A stretch of 64,000 nucleotides of DNA from contig JAUYBL010000036.1 in assembly GCA_030693065.1 (NCBI GenBank), forward strand, positions 186,001 to 250,000, given 5' to 3'. The notes beneath the pieces were generated by a model that saw nothing but the letters and a program-made list of their open reading frames with translations, searched no databases and had not been told where the DNA came from. Made by a program: the position numbers and the translations under genes. The DNA comes from Methylococcaceae bacterium. Its GTDB lineage: Bacteria > Pseudomonadota > Gammaproteobacteria > Methylococcales > Methylomonadaceae. This document shows, one piece after another, positions 56,371-64,000 of the stretch (positions within the stretch are counted from its first letter, which is position 1; each line of letters opens with the position of its first letter).

Positions 56371-57774
56371 CTAACCGTTATCTCGCCGATACACGCGCTG
56401 GAGCTCTTTAATCTCAGTCAAAAACGCTGAACTACATTGGCCGTCTTGTATTCTCTCCCAGTGCAATTTACGAATTTGCTCATCCATGTTGGGGGCGTCA
56501 GGCGGGGTGTCATCAATCACCACGGGAATGATGAAACGTATGCTGTCAGGGTAACGCAGGGCCAGCTGCTCGGCATGTTTCCATTCGGCACGAAAAAACC
56601 GCGGCTTCCGGGTCAGGGTATTCCCGGAAATAATAGGCATGAACAGCGAACATTGTTCGATATTGGTTTTGATCTTGTTTTCAAAGTTATCGCCGACGCG
56701 CAAGGCATTAGGATTTCTATCGAACCAAACTTCAATTCCGGCCTTTTCGAAAGCATCTCTAATTAGCAGTACAGTAGGCTGATCTTCATGCGCATAACTC
56801 AGAAAAACTGCACCACTCTGCATTGAATCATCTTCATCAAATACATCTGTAATTATATCTTCATCAAGTTGAGATTCATCTTCGTCTTCATCAGGTTCAG
56901 CGTCAGGTGGAATTGGATGTATTGCTATCCAGCGCCGGTGTAATTCGTTGACAAATTCAATCGATGCCATTGGACATACTTTGGTTCGGCTACTGAAATG
57001 CTGAAGAAATTCCGCCAGGTTGGTTTCTTTCTGCAACTGGTCCCCGACCAGAAAATCAGTTTTATCTCTGGAAATAATCAGGCGATATTTGTTACCGATG
57101 CGCACGAAAAATCGCCCCAGCCAATCAACTAATGGGCAACCAATAATCATTAAATTCTGCATCACCAGCGCATCGAACAGCCGTTTCGGCCGGGAATCAT
57201 GGGCTTGCAGGTCATGCATAAATTCCAATACATCTTCATCAGTGACTGCATATTCCGGCGCAGCAGCCAACTTGCCGAATAAATGAAATACCGTTGTTCG
57301 TTTCAAATTTTTCAGCGCTACCGGTAGATCGTTTTTAGATCCCGGATAAAACTCCAGCACCCGAGTTTTGTCCAGGCCGCCATAACGAACCTGGTTAAGC
57401 ACCTGAGCAAGATATGGATCGAAACTTGTGGTCACAAATAGCTTCAGCGGCCGAATTTCGGCGAGTTTGACCAGTGCCTCGGGAAGTTTGACTTGAGACA
57501 ATTCTGATATTGCGCGTTTAAGTTCTGGATAAATATCCTCGCGTTGACCGCCTTGTGAGAGATAACGGCAAACGACGGCGTTCAAGGTATCGGCTGGTTC
57601 AGAAGCAATTTCCAAACGCTGTGCAAGTTGCTCTGCAAGATAGGAGTAAAGCAGCGTTGATTTACCGTCAATATCGAGCATCAGTAATTCCGGACCGATT
57701 ACCGGAATAACACGGCCCTCTTCGATAAAAGCAATGAGTTGTTCTATAAGTCGCCCGGTATTTTTTTCGGCCAT
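56371..57774 (-). CDS. SIR2-like and TIR domain protein
   Basis: A 467-residue protein from the ATG at 57774 (MAEKNTGRL); a longer frame to 57864 is less likely. Residues 20-270 resemble a SIR2-like domain: VIPVIGPEL, LFVTTSFDPYL (115-119) and HLFGKLAAAPEYAVTDEDVLEF. In NAD-cleaving SIR2 proteins the second motif carries Asn and the third His; here they are Ser117 and Phe166, so this domain is probably not a NADase. An acidic linker (292-316) joins a TIR domain (321-460) with FLSYAHEDQ and RAEWKHAEQ, whose Glu397 sits where the catalytic Glu of TIR NADases would be. The gene is the first of a tightly spaced pair with the nSTAND-WD40 gene, suggesting that it is the effector. Confidence 0.82.
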   Translation of the reverse strand: MAEKNTGRLIEQLIAFIEEGRVIPVIGPELLMLDIDGKSTLLYSYLAEQLAQRLEIASEPADTLNAVVCRYLSQGGQREDIYPELKRAISELSQVKLPEALVKLAEIRPLKLFVTTSFDPYLAQVLNQVRYGGLDKTRVLEFYPGSKNDLPVALKNLKRTTVFHLFGKLAAAPEYAVTDEDVLEFMHDLQAHDSRPKRLFDALVMQNLMIIGCPLVDWLGRFFVRIGNKYRLIISRDKTDFLVGDQLQKETNLAEFLQHFSSRTKVCPMASIEFVNELHRRWIAIHPIPPDAEPDEDEDESQLDEDIITDVFDEDDSMQSGAVFLSYAHEDQPTVLLIRDAFEKAGIEVWFDRNPNALRVGDNFENKIKTNIEQCSLFMPIISGNTLTRKPRFFRAEWKHAEQLALRYPDSIRFIIPVVIDDTPPDAPNMDEQIRKLHWERIQDGQCSSAFLTEIKELQRVYRRDNG

Positions 57775-57951
57775 ATCCAAACCATACCTAGTGAATTGAT
57801 GGAAAAGAAGGCTTATCTTTATTGGATAGCTTTTTACAAAGACCGTACTACCTATTACCCGCATTTACAAGTTAGTTAACAAAAACCGACTTAGCGGTAA
57901 ATCAATAGCATGGCTGCTTAGCAAGCAGGCCTATTTTTGTTGCCCGTTACA

Positions 57952-59022
57952 TTATAAAGCCGCCAGCGTAATCAGTTTTTTCATTAACTCCGCCTGGCTA
58001 TGCACATCCATTTTTTGCATTGTATGTTTTATATGATTGCGAACAGTTTCCTGGGAACGGAAAGTATTAGTTGCAATATCTGGAATTGATGGGTTTTTCA
58101 TAAAATGCAATGCACAAACTGCTTCACATCTGGATAGGTGATAAATTTCTGTTAACCGGGCAATCGCGGGATTTTTTTCTTTATCGTGGGTAAAAGTAAT
58201 AATAAATCCATCTTTATAGCATTCCCATTGATATAGGTTTTTTAAAGTAGAAATTGGAATAAGCGTGATCTGGCAAGAATGGCACTGATTATGAATGGAA
58301 CTAGCTTGTTGGTTATTTTCTATTAATGATAACAACCTCTGTTCAATAGCCGGTGCTTTCATCCCAAACCGATTCTCAGAGATATGCACACAATCCAGCT
58401 GGCTAATTATGGAAATATAAACCGGGTCATAAAATAAAATGTTTAATTCACGGTCGACAATAATATATCCGTCGAAATGCCCATCAATAAAATGAAATAT
58501 TTGACTGTTTATTTTATGCCGTTGCTCCGCATGAACCGCTGCATCCAAGGCTGAAATAATACTTTGTAAAGCCAGTGTAACTTGCTGCAGTTCCTCATCA
58601 TTAAAGGCTTTTTTACGATTTACTACCAGACTGAGAGAATGATTATGATTGCAGGGAATTGATACGCCGAAACGATAGTTTTGATCGCATGGCGGCATAA
58701 AATCGCTGTTGCGTTCTTCATTATAAATATCGACTAACGTTTGATTACAAAATATCTGATGAGGAACTTTACTAATAAAATGATTAAAAACATCCAGTCT
58801 ATTTAATGTACTTTGATACTGCTCCTGATATTCCAATGGAATATGGGAACTAAACAGAAAGTGTGTTTTGTCTTTTTCAAGCAGGTCAGTAACTAACATG
58901 GCACTGGAATCACAATTTAGTTGCCGGGCAAGTTCTGTAAGAAACCGGTTCCAAATAACTGGATTACCGGGGGCATTAGCCAGTATCGAATTTAGATCTA
59001 CATCGTCAGCAATTTGATCCAT
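57952..59022 (-). CDS. LuxR-type transcription regulator
   Basis: A 356-residue protein with a C-terminal LuxR-type helix-turn-helix (LSRCEAVCALHFM, DIATNTFRSQETVRNHIKHTMQKM). The N-terminal 280 residues have no clear family; they contain paired Cys and His (QCHSCQ) and may be a ligand or PAS-like sensor. The ATG at 59022 has AAGGAGT upstream. It is divergent from the dioxygenase gene and is its obvious candidate regulator. The SIR2-TIR gene follows on the same strand 177 bases on. Confidence 0.87.
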   Translation of the reverse strand: MDQIADDVDLNSILANAPGNPVIWNRFLTELARQLNCDSSAMLVTDLLEKDKTHFLFSSHIPLEYQEQYQSTLNRLDVFNHFISKVPHQIFCNQTLVDIYNEERNSDFMPPCDQNYRFGVSIPCNHNHSLSLVVNRKKAFNDEELQQVTLALQSIISALDAAVHAEQRHKINSQIFHFIDGHFDGYIIVDRELNILFYDPVYISIISQLDCVHISENRFGMKAPAIEQRLLSLIENNQQASSIHNQCHSCQITLIPISTLKNLYQWECYKDGFIITFTHDKEKNPAIARLTEIYHLSRCEAVCALHFMKNPSIPDIATNTFRSQETVRNHIKHTMQKMDVHSQAELMKKLITLAAL

Positions 59023-59126
59023 TGAGTACTCCTTATAATTATTATTAATGGCCTCAAAAATCTACAGCTTTTATAAAATGAGCTGCACAACTAGTCAAGA
59101 AACAAGCTTAATGAATTGTTTACAGA

Positions 59127-59155
59127 TTGACCCATTTGGGTCATGACGGTATCAC
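59127..59155 (+). promoter_or_regulatory. Candidate promoter and operator for the dioxygenase cluster
   Basis: TTGACC (59127-59132), 17 bases, then TATCAC (59150-59155) is a plausible sigma-70 promoter. It overlaps TGACCCATTTGGGTCA (59128-59143), a perfect seven-base inverted repeat with two central bases. The overlap with the -35 would suit repression; the LuxR-type neighbour is the likely binder. Both assignments are inference. Confidence 0.5.
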
Positions 59156-59229
59156 AACATTTAGCTTATGCTCATTAAAACTGATTGAAATAAAGTTTCG
59201 TTCATTCCATCGGCATAGGAGACAAGAAA

Positions 59230-62154
59230 ATGAAGAGTTATCGCAATTTGCTGTTACTTTTTGTGGCATTGTGTTTTTCGATCTCTGCAGGTGCCATTGA
59301 TACGACATCAATTAAAGAAAGACTCAGCGCCGACAAGGCCTGTGTAAGAATGACCAATAAGGGCTTGCGGCCTCTTGCCGAGCAACAAACGGAGCGGTTT
59401 TTAGGTAAAGTCACCGAAGACACCGCTAATTGCAGAGGCGGAAGCAAAGCGCTGGCTTACCGTGATTCAGTCTGGGTTGACTGGCCTAATTACTGGGGAG
59501 CTGGGGATGTCAACAGCTTAGCCGGAGGGCGGGAGGCTATAACCACACTAGGTAAACATCTGAAAGCAAATGGGCGCGGCTTAGATGGCGCGCTAATGGA
59601 TTTAGAGTACCAACGGATGGAATTACTCAGATTCAATCTTTATGAAAACAACACCTACGAAAATTATGTCAAAGGTGACGGCAAAACCGCCGGGCCAATC
59701 TTAAAAACGTGGGAAGCCATGCGTTTACCGGCATCGCATCCACAATTCCAGCAAATAACTAACGAAAGTGGCGTACAGCTTTGTAAGGGCGATTTGATTC
59801 GCTATCGCAACTTAACCGGCATTTGTAATGACATTTATAATCCGGCGATGGGTTCGACCAACCAGCTATTTGCACGCAATGTAAGATTTGAATCCACCTT
59901 CCCTGATCTGGGAAAAAATGAGCTGGCCATCAATCGCCATGGTGATCGATTGGGTTTGTTGAAACCTGATCCTCAAATCATATCCCGCAAACTCTTTACC
60001 CGCGCCCAATCCAATCCGGATGCCTGTAACTTTGGCAAGGGTTTGCCGGATAATTCAAAAAATGCCCAGTGCGATTATAAAAAAGCACCCTTTTTTAATG
60101 TACTTGCCGCGTACTGGATTCAGTTCATGACGCATGACTGGTTTTCTCATTTAAATGAAGGGCACAATGCCGATGCCAAAATATCGGTAGGCTGCGTTAG
60201 CCAAAAAGTAAATAACCAGGAGCAACCGCTTACCGCTGAAGAGGCCGCCAAACTGGGTTGTAGGCCTAACGACAAAATTGATGCCGCCTATATCGCGCAA
60301 TCCGAGCCTGCACCTACATTTGAACATGAGGGCAAAACCTTTTTATCTCGTGCCCATCGCACCACCCAAAATACGGTTACCGCCTGGTGGGATGCCTCAC
60401 AAATCTATGGCTTTGATGATCTATCACTCAAGCGGGTAAAACGTGACCCGAATGATTCCGCAAAATTGCTGATGCTGCCGCGGGGAACACATACAGGCGC
60501 AGGTGAGCATTTGGGTTACTTGCCGGTTTTTAACAGTTGTGAAAATTCACCCGCAGACTGTGTTGCTGATCCCATTAATCCGGCCTGGAAAGGTCAGGAA
60601 GCCGCCGCCTTTGCAGATAACTGGACCATCGGTCTGAGTTTTTATCACAACCTTTTTGTCCGTGAACATAATCAGTTTGTCGATGCGTTCAGGGCAAAAG
60701 CAGCCACCACACCGCAAGCTGACTCAGGATTGCGCAATCCTGCTAATCCTGAGCAAGTTATTACCTATCAGGCCGTCAGTAATGACGAGTTATTTCAGAT
60801 TGCACGACTGGTAGTCGCCGCCGAAATAGCCAAGATTCACACCATCGAATGGACAACTCAGCTCCTTTACGATGAACCCATGTTTTTAGGCATGAATGCC
60901 AACTGGGGCGGATTGGTAGATAAAGATAATCCCGTTTCCAAAGTATTGGAAAAAATTGTCGTTAATCGTTTGGCAAAATCACAGGACGAAACCAAAGCCA
61001 ATCAGTTCTATTCAGTGTTTGCATCCGGGGCCGGTATATTCGGGTTAGGCAGCCATCGCTATCAGGATCATCCCGGCTTTCTTGGGTACCTCCCTGACCA
61101 GAACGATATTTGGGACTTACGCAATCCTGAACATATCAACGGCGGCACCAATCACTTTGGATCTCCTTTTAATTTTCCGGAAGAGTTTCCCACCGTCTAC
61201 CGTTTACATCCTTTAATCCCTGATTTGCTTGAGTTCCGAGAACTACAACACCCCAATGCGATCAGCAAGAAAGTGCCGGTTGTCAGTACCTTTCGTGGCG
61301 AAGCTACTCAGGCAATGACCGACGGTGGATTGAGCAACTGGGCACTGAGCCTGGGACGACAACGGCTTGGTTTGTTGACCTTACAAAACCACGCCCAGTT
61401 TTTGCAAAACCTGGACATGCCGCGTTTGCAAACTGAAACTAATAAAATTGATGTTGCCGCATTGGATCTGGTTCGTGACCGGGAACGCGGCGTGCCACGA
61501 TTTAACGAATTCAGGCGCCAATATGGTTTAAAGCAATTAACCAGCTTTGATGACTTTATCGATAAACATTTAAAAAAGGGCAGCCCGGAACAAAAAGAAC
61601 AACAACGTTTGATCGGCCTGCTCCGTGAAGTGTATGGGCAGCATAAATGTGATTTAAGCAAAGTCATCACTGATGCGCAATTGAACTCGGACGGCTCGCC
61701 AATCAACGATTGTCTGGGCCATCCCAATGGCAGTCTGGTTGATAACATTGAGGACGTCGATACTGTCGTTGGCTGGTTATCGGAATTTACCCGGCCACAC
61801 GGTTTTGCCATTTCGGAAACCCAGTTCCATGTCTTTATCCTGAATGCTTCCCGGCGTTTGTTCAGTGACAGGTTCTTTACCTCCAGTTTTCGGCCGGAAT
61901 TCTATTCCACACTTGGCCATCAATGGGTCATGGACAACGGTCCTGATAAACAATGGGAACCGGCTACATCCAATGGGCATAAAGTTCAAGTATCGCCCTT
62001 AAAACGGATTTTGCTGCGCACCATGCCTGAGCTTTCCGGTCAACTGGCAAATGTGGTCAATGTATTTGATCCTTGGGGCAGAGATCGTGGCGAATATTAT
62101 TCCCTACAATGGAAACCGACCACTGATGCGAGTACAGATGAAAGTTTTCGCTAA
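59230..62154 (+). CDS. Cyclooxygenase/alpha-dioxygenase-like haem protein
   Basis: A 974-residue secreted protein with a signal peptide (MKSYRNLLLLFVALCF ... GAID). It belongs to the animal haem-peroxidase superfamily: distal His302 in QFMTHDWFSH, WWDASQIYGF, FYHNLFVREHNQF, and YRLHPLIPD with Tyr657 and proximal His660. The Y-x-x-H pattern is that of fatty-acid dioxygenases (COX, alpha-dioxygenase and bacterial linoleate dioxygenases), where the Tyr forms the radical that abstracts hydrogen from the lipid. AGGAG precedes the ATG at 59230. A catalase-related gene follows 35 bases later, which strengthens a lipid-hydroperoxide role. The exact fatty acid and position of attack cannot be read. 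Confidence 0.88.
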   Translation: MKSYRNLLLLFVALCFSISAGAIDTTSIKERLSADKACVRMTNKGLRPLAEQQTERFLGKVTEDTANCRGGSKALAYRDSVWVDWPNYWGAGDVNSLAGGREAITTLGKHLKANGRGLDGALMDLEYQRMELLRFNLYENNTYENYVKGDGKTAGPILKTWEAMRLPASHPQFQQITNESGVQLCKGDLIRYRNLTGICNDIYNPAMGSTNQLFARNVRFESTFPDLGKNELAINRHGDRLGLLKPDPQIISRKLFTRAQSNPDACNFGKGLPDNSKNAQCDYKKAPFFNVLAAYWIQFMTHDWFSHLNEGHNADAKISVGCVSQKVNNQEQPLTAEEAAKLGCRPNDKIDAAYIAQSEPAPTFEHEGKTFLSRAHRTTQNTVTAWWDASQIYGFDDLSLKRVKRDPNDSAKLLMLPRGTHTGAGEHLGYLPVFNSCENSPADCVADPINPAWKGQEAAAFADNWTIGLSFYHNLFVREHNQFVDAFRAKAATTPQADSGLRNPANPEQVITYQAVSNDELFQIARLVVAAEIAKIHTIEWTTQLLYDEPMFLGMNANWGGLVDKDNPVSKVLEKIVVNRLAKSQDETKANQFYSVFASGAGIFGLGSHRYQDHPGFLGYLPDQNDIWDLRNPEHINGGTNHFGSPFNFPEEFPTVYRLHPLIPDLLEFRELQHPNAISKKVPVVSTFRGEATQAMTDGGLSNWALSLGRQRLGLLTLQNHAQFLQNLDMPRLQTETNKIDVAALDLVRDRERGVPRFNEFRRQYGLKQLTSFDDFIDKHLKKGSPEQKEQQRLIGLLREVYGQHKCDLSKVITDAQLNSDGSPINDCLGHPNGSLVDNIEDVDTVVGWLSEFTRPHGFAISETQFHVFILNASRRLFSDRFFTSSFRPEFYSTLGHQWVMDNGPDKQWEPATSNGHKVQVSPLKRILLRTMPELSGQLANVVNVFDPWGRDRGEYYSLQWKPTTDASTDESFR

Positions 62155-62189
62155 TTAATGTTTGCAACAGATTGGCAGGAGCTCAGGTG

Positions 62190-63137
62190 ATGAAACATGA
62201 AATCCCAATTGATCAGTTGGTTGCCGAATTAAGCCAGAGTATTGCCGCTGTTACCTTGGCCGAAGCTGAGAATAATATTATTCCCAGATTCAATCAGTCG
62301 AAAACCGTTGCTTGCGTCAATGCGGAGTTCACTGTCCATGACGATATTCCCGAGCAATTGAAACAGGGCATTTTTTCACAACCTATCTGCTACCCTGCCA
62401 AACTGCGCTTTGCCAATGCTACCAACCGGGATGATTCTAAAAAGGATGTTCGCGGTTTATCAATTCGGCTAGCTAATGTGGAAGGCGAAGTCCTGTGGGG
62501 TGAACCGGGCTTGCAGGATTTTCTCTTAAACAGTTATCCGGCACTCTTTGTGGCGACGCCGGAGGATTTTCTAGCATTTGCCCGTGCTCGGCAGGAAGAT
62601 AAAAAACTGCTGTTTTTTGTGAATCCCCTCGATCCTCATCTGAAATCACTGTTGATTGCGTTTAAATCCCTAAAAAAACATTTAAGCCCGCTTGATATTC
62701 GATACTGGAGTACGGTGCCCTTCCGGCTGGGTGATCAGGTGGTCAAATACTCACTAATCCCTTGCTCTGACTATCAGACCACCCAGGTGGTGGATGCCGG
62801 TGAAAACCAGTTGCGCGCTGCTCTCAAAGCACACTTGCAACAAGGCCCCGCTTCTTTTCATTTTGCTGTACAAAAGCAATCCGATCCGGATTCTATGCCT
62901 ATCGACGATGCCTCAGTCATCTGGGATGAAGCAGCGTCACCATTTATCACAGTTGCCACCATAAAGATTGAAGCCCAAGATTTTGATAATCCCGAATCGT
63001 TAGCGACCTGCGAGCGCAGCAGCTTTAATCCCTGGCAAAGCCTTGCTGCGCATGAACCGTTGGGCAGAATGAATCAAGTTCGTCGTTTGGTTTACGCCAA
63101 TGCCGCGCAAGTGCGGAATAATAAAAATAAGGAGTAA
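62190..63137 (+). CDS. Catalase-related haem protein, probable hydroperoxide-converting enzyme
   Basis: A 315-residue minimal catalase-fold protein. It shows FTVHDDIPEQLKQGIF, AKLRFANA, and near the C-terminus PLGRMNQVRRLVY, where Tyr302 would be the haem ligand as R-x-x-x-Y in catalases. The ATG at 62190 follows AGGAG at eight bases; the frame's earlier TTG at 62172 is less likely. In my alignment the catalytic distal His position is Gln36 (RFNQSK), so true catalase activity is doubtful. In other bacteria, catalase-related proteins next to COX-like dioxygenases turn the lipid hydroperoxide into aldehydes or epoxides. I infer the same here. Confidence 0.82.
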   Translation: MKHEIPIDQLVAELSQSIAAVTLAEAENNIIPRFNQSKTVACVNAEFTVHDDIPEQLKQGIFSQPICYPAKLRFANATNRDDSKKDVRGLSIRLANVEGEVLWGEPGLQDFLLNSYPALFVATPEDFLAFARARQEDKKLLFFVNPLDPHLKSLLIAFKSLKKHLSPLDIRYWSTVPFRLGDQVVKYSLIPCSDYQTTQVVDAGENQLRAALKAHLQQGPASFHFAVQKQSDPDSMPIDDASVIWDEAASPFITVATIKIEAQDFDNPESLATCERSSFNPWQSLAAHEPLGRMNQVRRLVYANAAQVRNNKNKE

Positions 63138-63141
63138 CGAA

Positions 63142-63597
63142 ATGAATAGCACCGTAGAAAGCTGGTTGACTAAATCGCGCGAAGAGCTGGATGAAATCTA
63201 TCGTAATGCCGAACCTGGCAATATTCCCACCGGCGATACCAAAGGCACGGCAATCCTGGCTGGCTCGATATTCGCAAAGGTTGTGGCTTTGTTCGTCGGT
63301 CTTTATGGCTGGCAAGGCAAGGTCTTTGATGTGTTTTGTCCTGGCGGTAAAGCAGGATTACTCGTCAACAAAATAACCGCTCTTAGCCTGACCTTTATTG
63401 TCGCCAAGGTTTATCGTGATCTTAGCTGGCTTGATGGCAAAGACACCATTGTGATTGATTACTCCACTACCTCGTTCTTTGCTAAAGCTATTCGCGATGA
63501 AATCCGCGAAATTGAACCCGGTGTTTACCTTGGTAAGGTGTGGTGGGGTAAAAAGCGTATCCTGGATTTTGCGCTGACAAAAAGCAACGCGGAATAA
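63142..63597 (+). CDS. Small protein with hydrophobic segment, unknown function
   Basis: A 151-residue protein starting at the ATG at 63142 with GGAG upstream. A hydrophobic stretch (TAILAGSIFAKVVALFVGL) may be one membrane helix; the rest is soluble, with VIDYSTTSFFAKAIRDEIREIEPGVYLGKVWWG. I recognise no family. It follows the catalase-related gene by four bases and is probably co-transcribed with it. The function is unknown, but it may take part in the same pathway. Confidence 0.78.
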   Translation: MNSTVESWLTKSREELDEIYRNAEPGNIPTGDTKGTAILAGSIFAKVVALFVGLYGWQGKVFDVFCPGGKAGLLVNKITALSLTFIVAKVYRDLSWLDGKDTIVIDYSTTSFFAKAIRDEIREIEPGVYLGKVWWGKKRILDFALTKSNAE

Positions 63598-63635
63598 GGA
63601 GTCATTTAATGTGTAGCTAGAAGGAGCAACTAACT

Positions 63636-64000
63636 ATGACACCTCAATCCAATTTTATGATCGTTGCCCCGGTACGGGATGGTCAGTTAGATGAGCTGCG
63701 TGCCTTGCTTGCTACGATGAACAGATTCATCGCGCATGCTGATCCTGATAACACACTGGTGCCATTCGGCAAATTCGAGCGGTTACATTTTGCACGCTTT
63801 ATTATCATCGAAGCCAAGACCGCAGATGAAATTAAAGCCTTTGGGGTAACGCCCAGACCATGGCAGCCTTCCTTAGCATTTCTTGGTGATTGCGACGGTG
63901 ATAGGGATTCATTTCTCGCAGAACTTGTTGAGCATGCCGAGCATGGACTAATAGAAATATTTTCATTGTGTGAAGGTTATCCCGACCCGAACAGCGAAGG
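63636..64000 (+). CDS. Partial gene of unknown function, end of window
   Basis: The frame from ATG at 63636 (AAGGAG upstream) stays open to the right edge: MTPQSNFMIVAPVRDGQLDE, then NTLVPFGKFERLHFARFIII, FLGDCDGDRDSFLAEL and LIEIFSLCEGYPDPNSE. The many conserved-looking Phe, His and Cys residues and the strong ribosome site make it a real gene. It lies 38 bases after the previous gene and probably belongs to the same operon. I do not recognise the family, and the C-terminus is beyond the window. Confidence 0.75.
   Translation, partial: MTPQSNFMIVAPVRDGQLDELRALLATMNRFIAHADPDNTLVPFGKFERLHFARFIIIEAKTADEIKAFGVTPRPWQPSLAFLGDCDGDRDSFLAELVEHAEHGLIEIFSLCEGYPDPNSE

Overview
The window looks like a chromosomal segment of a methylotrophic gammaproteobacterium, most likely a methanotroph of the order Methylococcales. 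The best single indicator is an mtdB gene (methylene-tetrahydromethanopterin dehydrogenase) at 23570-24469, together with gammaproteobacterial housekeeping genes (hrpA, ispG, hflD, cbpA/cbpM) and moderate base composition. This assignment is inference; no rRNA or tRNA gene is visible in the window.

Layout: (1) 1-14823, minus strand: a long run of envelope genes. It holds two related outer-membrane proteins, a lipoprotein alpha/beta hydrolase, an OprB-type porin, two DUF3313-like lipoproteins, a DUF2252 kinase-like protein, an MscS channel, a secreted HAD phosphatase, a secreted 2H-phosphoesterase-like protein, small membrane proteins and an arylsulfatase. (2) 15202-17541, plus strand: a small lipoprotein and a secreted Cys/His enzyme-like protein whose reading frame carries an in-frame palindromic repeat. 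(3) 17544-24469: GH3 beta-glucosidase plus FucP/GluP-type sugar transporter, a Wzz/GumC-type chain-length protein with an unexpected tyrosine-recombinase-like C-terminus, and mtdB. (4) 24576-30657: hrpA, a metallophosphoesterase and ispG. (5) 30897-43630, plus strand: a dense c-di-GMP and two-component signalling cluster (CHASE-PAS-GGDEF-EAL, REC-PAS-GGDEF-EAL, an orphan substrate-binding lipoprotein, a PhnD-like sensor kinase, a MASE1-GAF kinase, a single-domain regulator, and REC-PAS-GGDEF) with overlapping or tightly spaced genes. (6) 43683-49517: copA/copZ copper export, a YuxH-type EAL-HDOD protein, hflD and cbpM/cbpA. (7) 49518-50611: a decayed stretch with an Hsp20 remnant. (8) 50612-57774: an autotransporter-barrel protein, then a minus-strand operon of a SIR2-like/TIR protein, a membrane-anchored nSTAND ATPase with 16 WD40 repeats, and a lipoprotein hydrolase. 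It resembles a bacterial NLR-type conflict or defence module. (9) 57952-64000: a LuxR-type regulator divergent from a cluster with a cyclooxygenase/alpha-dioxygenase-like haem protein, a catalase-related protein and two proteins of unknown function. It looks like an oxylipin (fatty-acid hydroperoxide) pathway.

The most unusual items are the SIR2-TIR/nSTAND-WD40 operon, the Wzz-recombinase fusion, and the dioxygenase/catalase-related cluster with a dyad in its divergent promoter. At least six families of palindromic REP-like repeats are scattered between genes, and one lies inside a gene.
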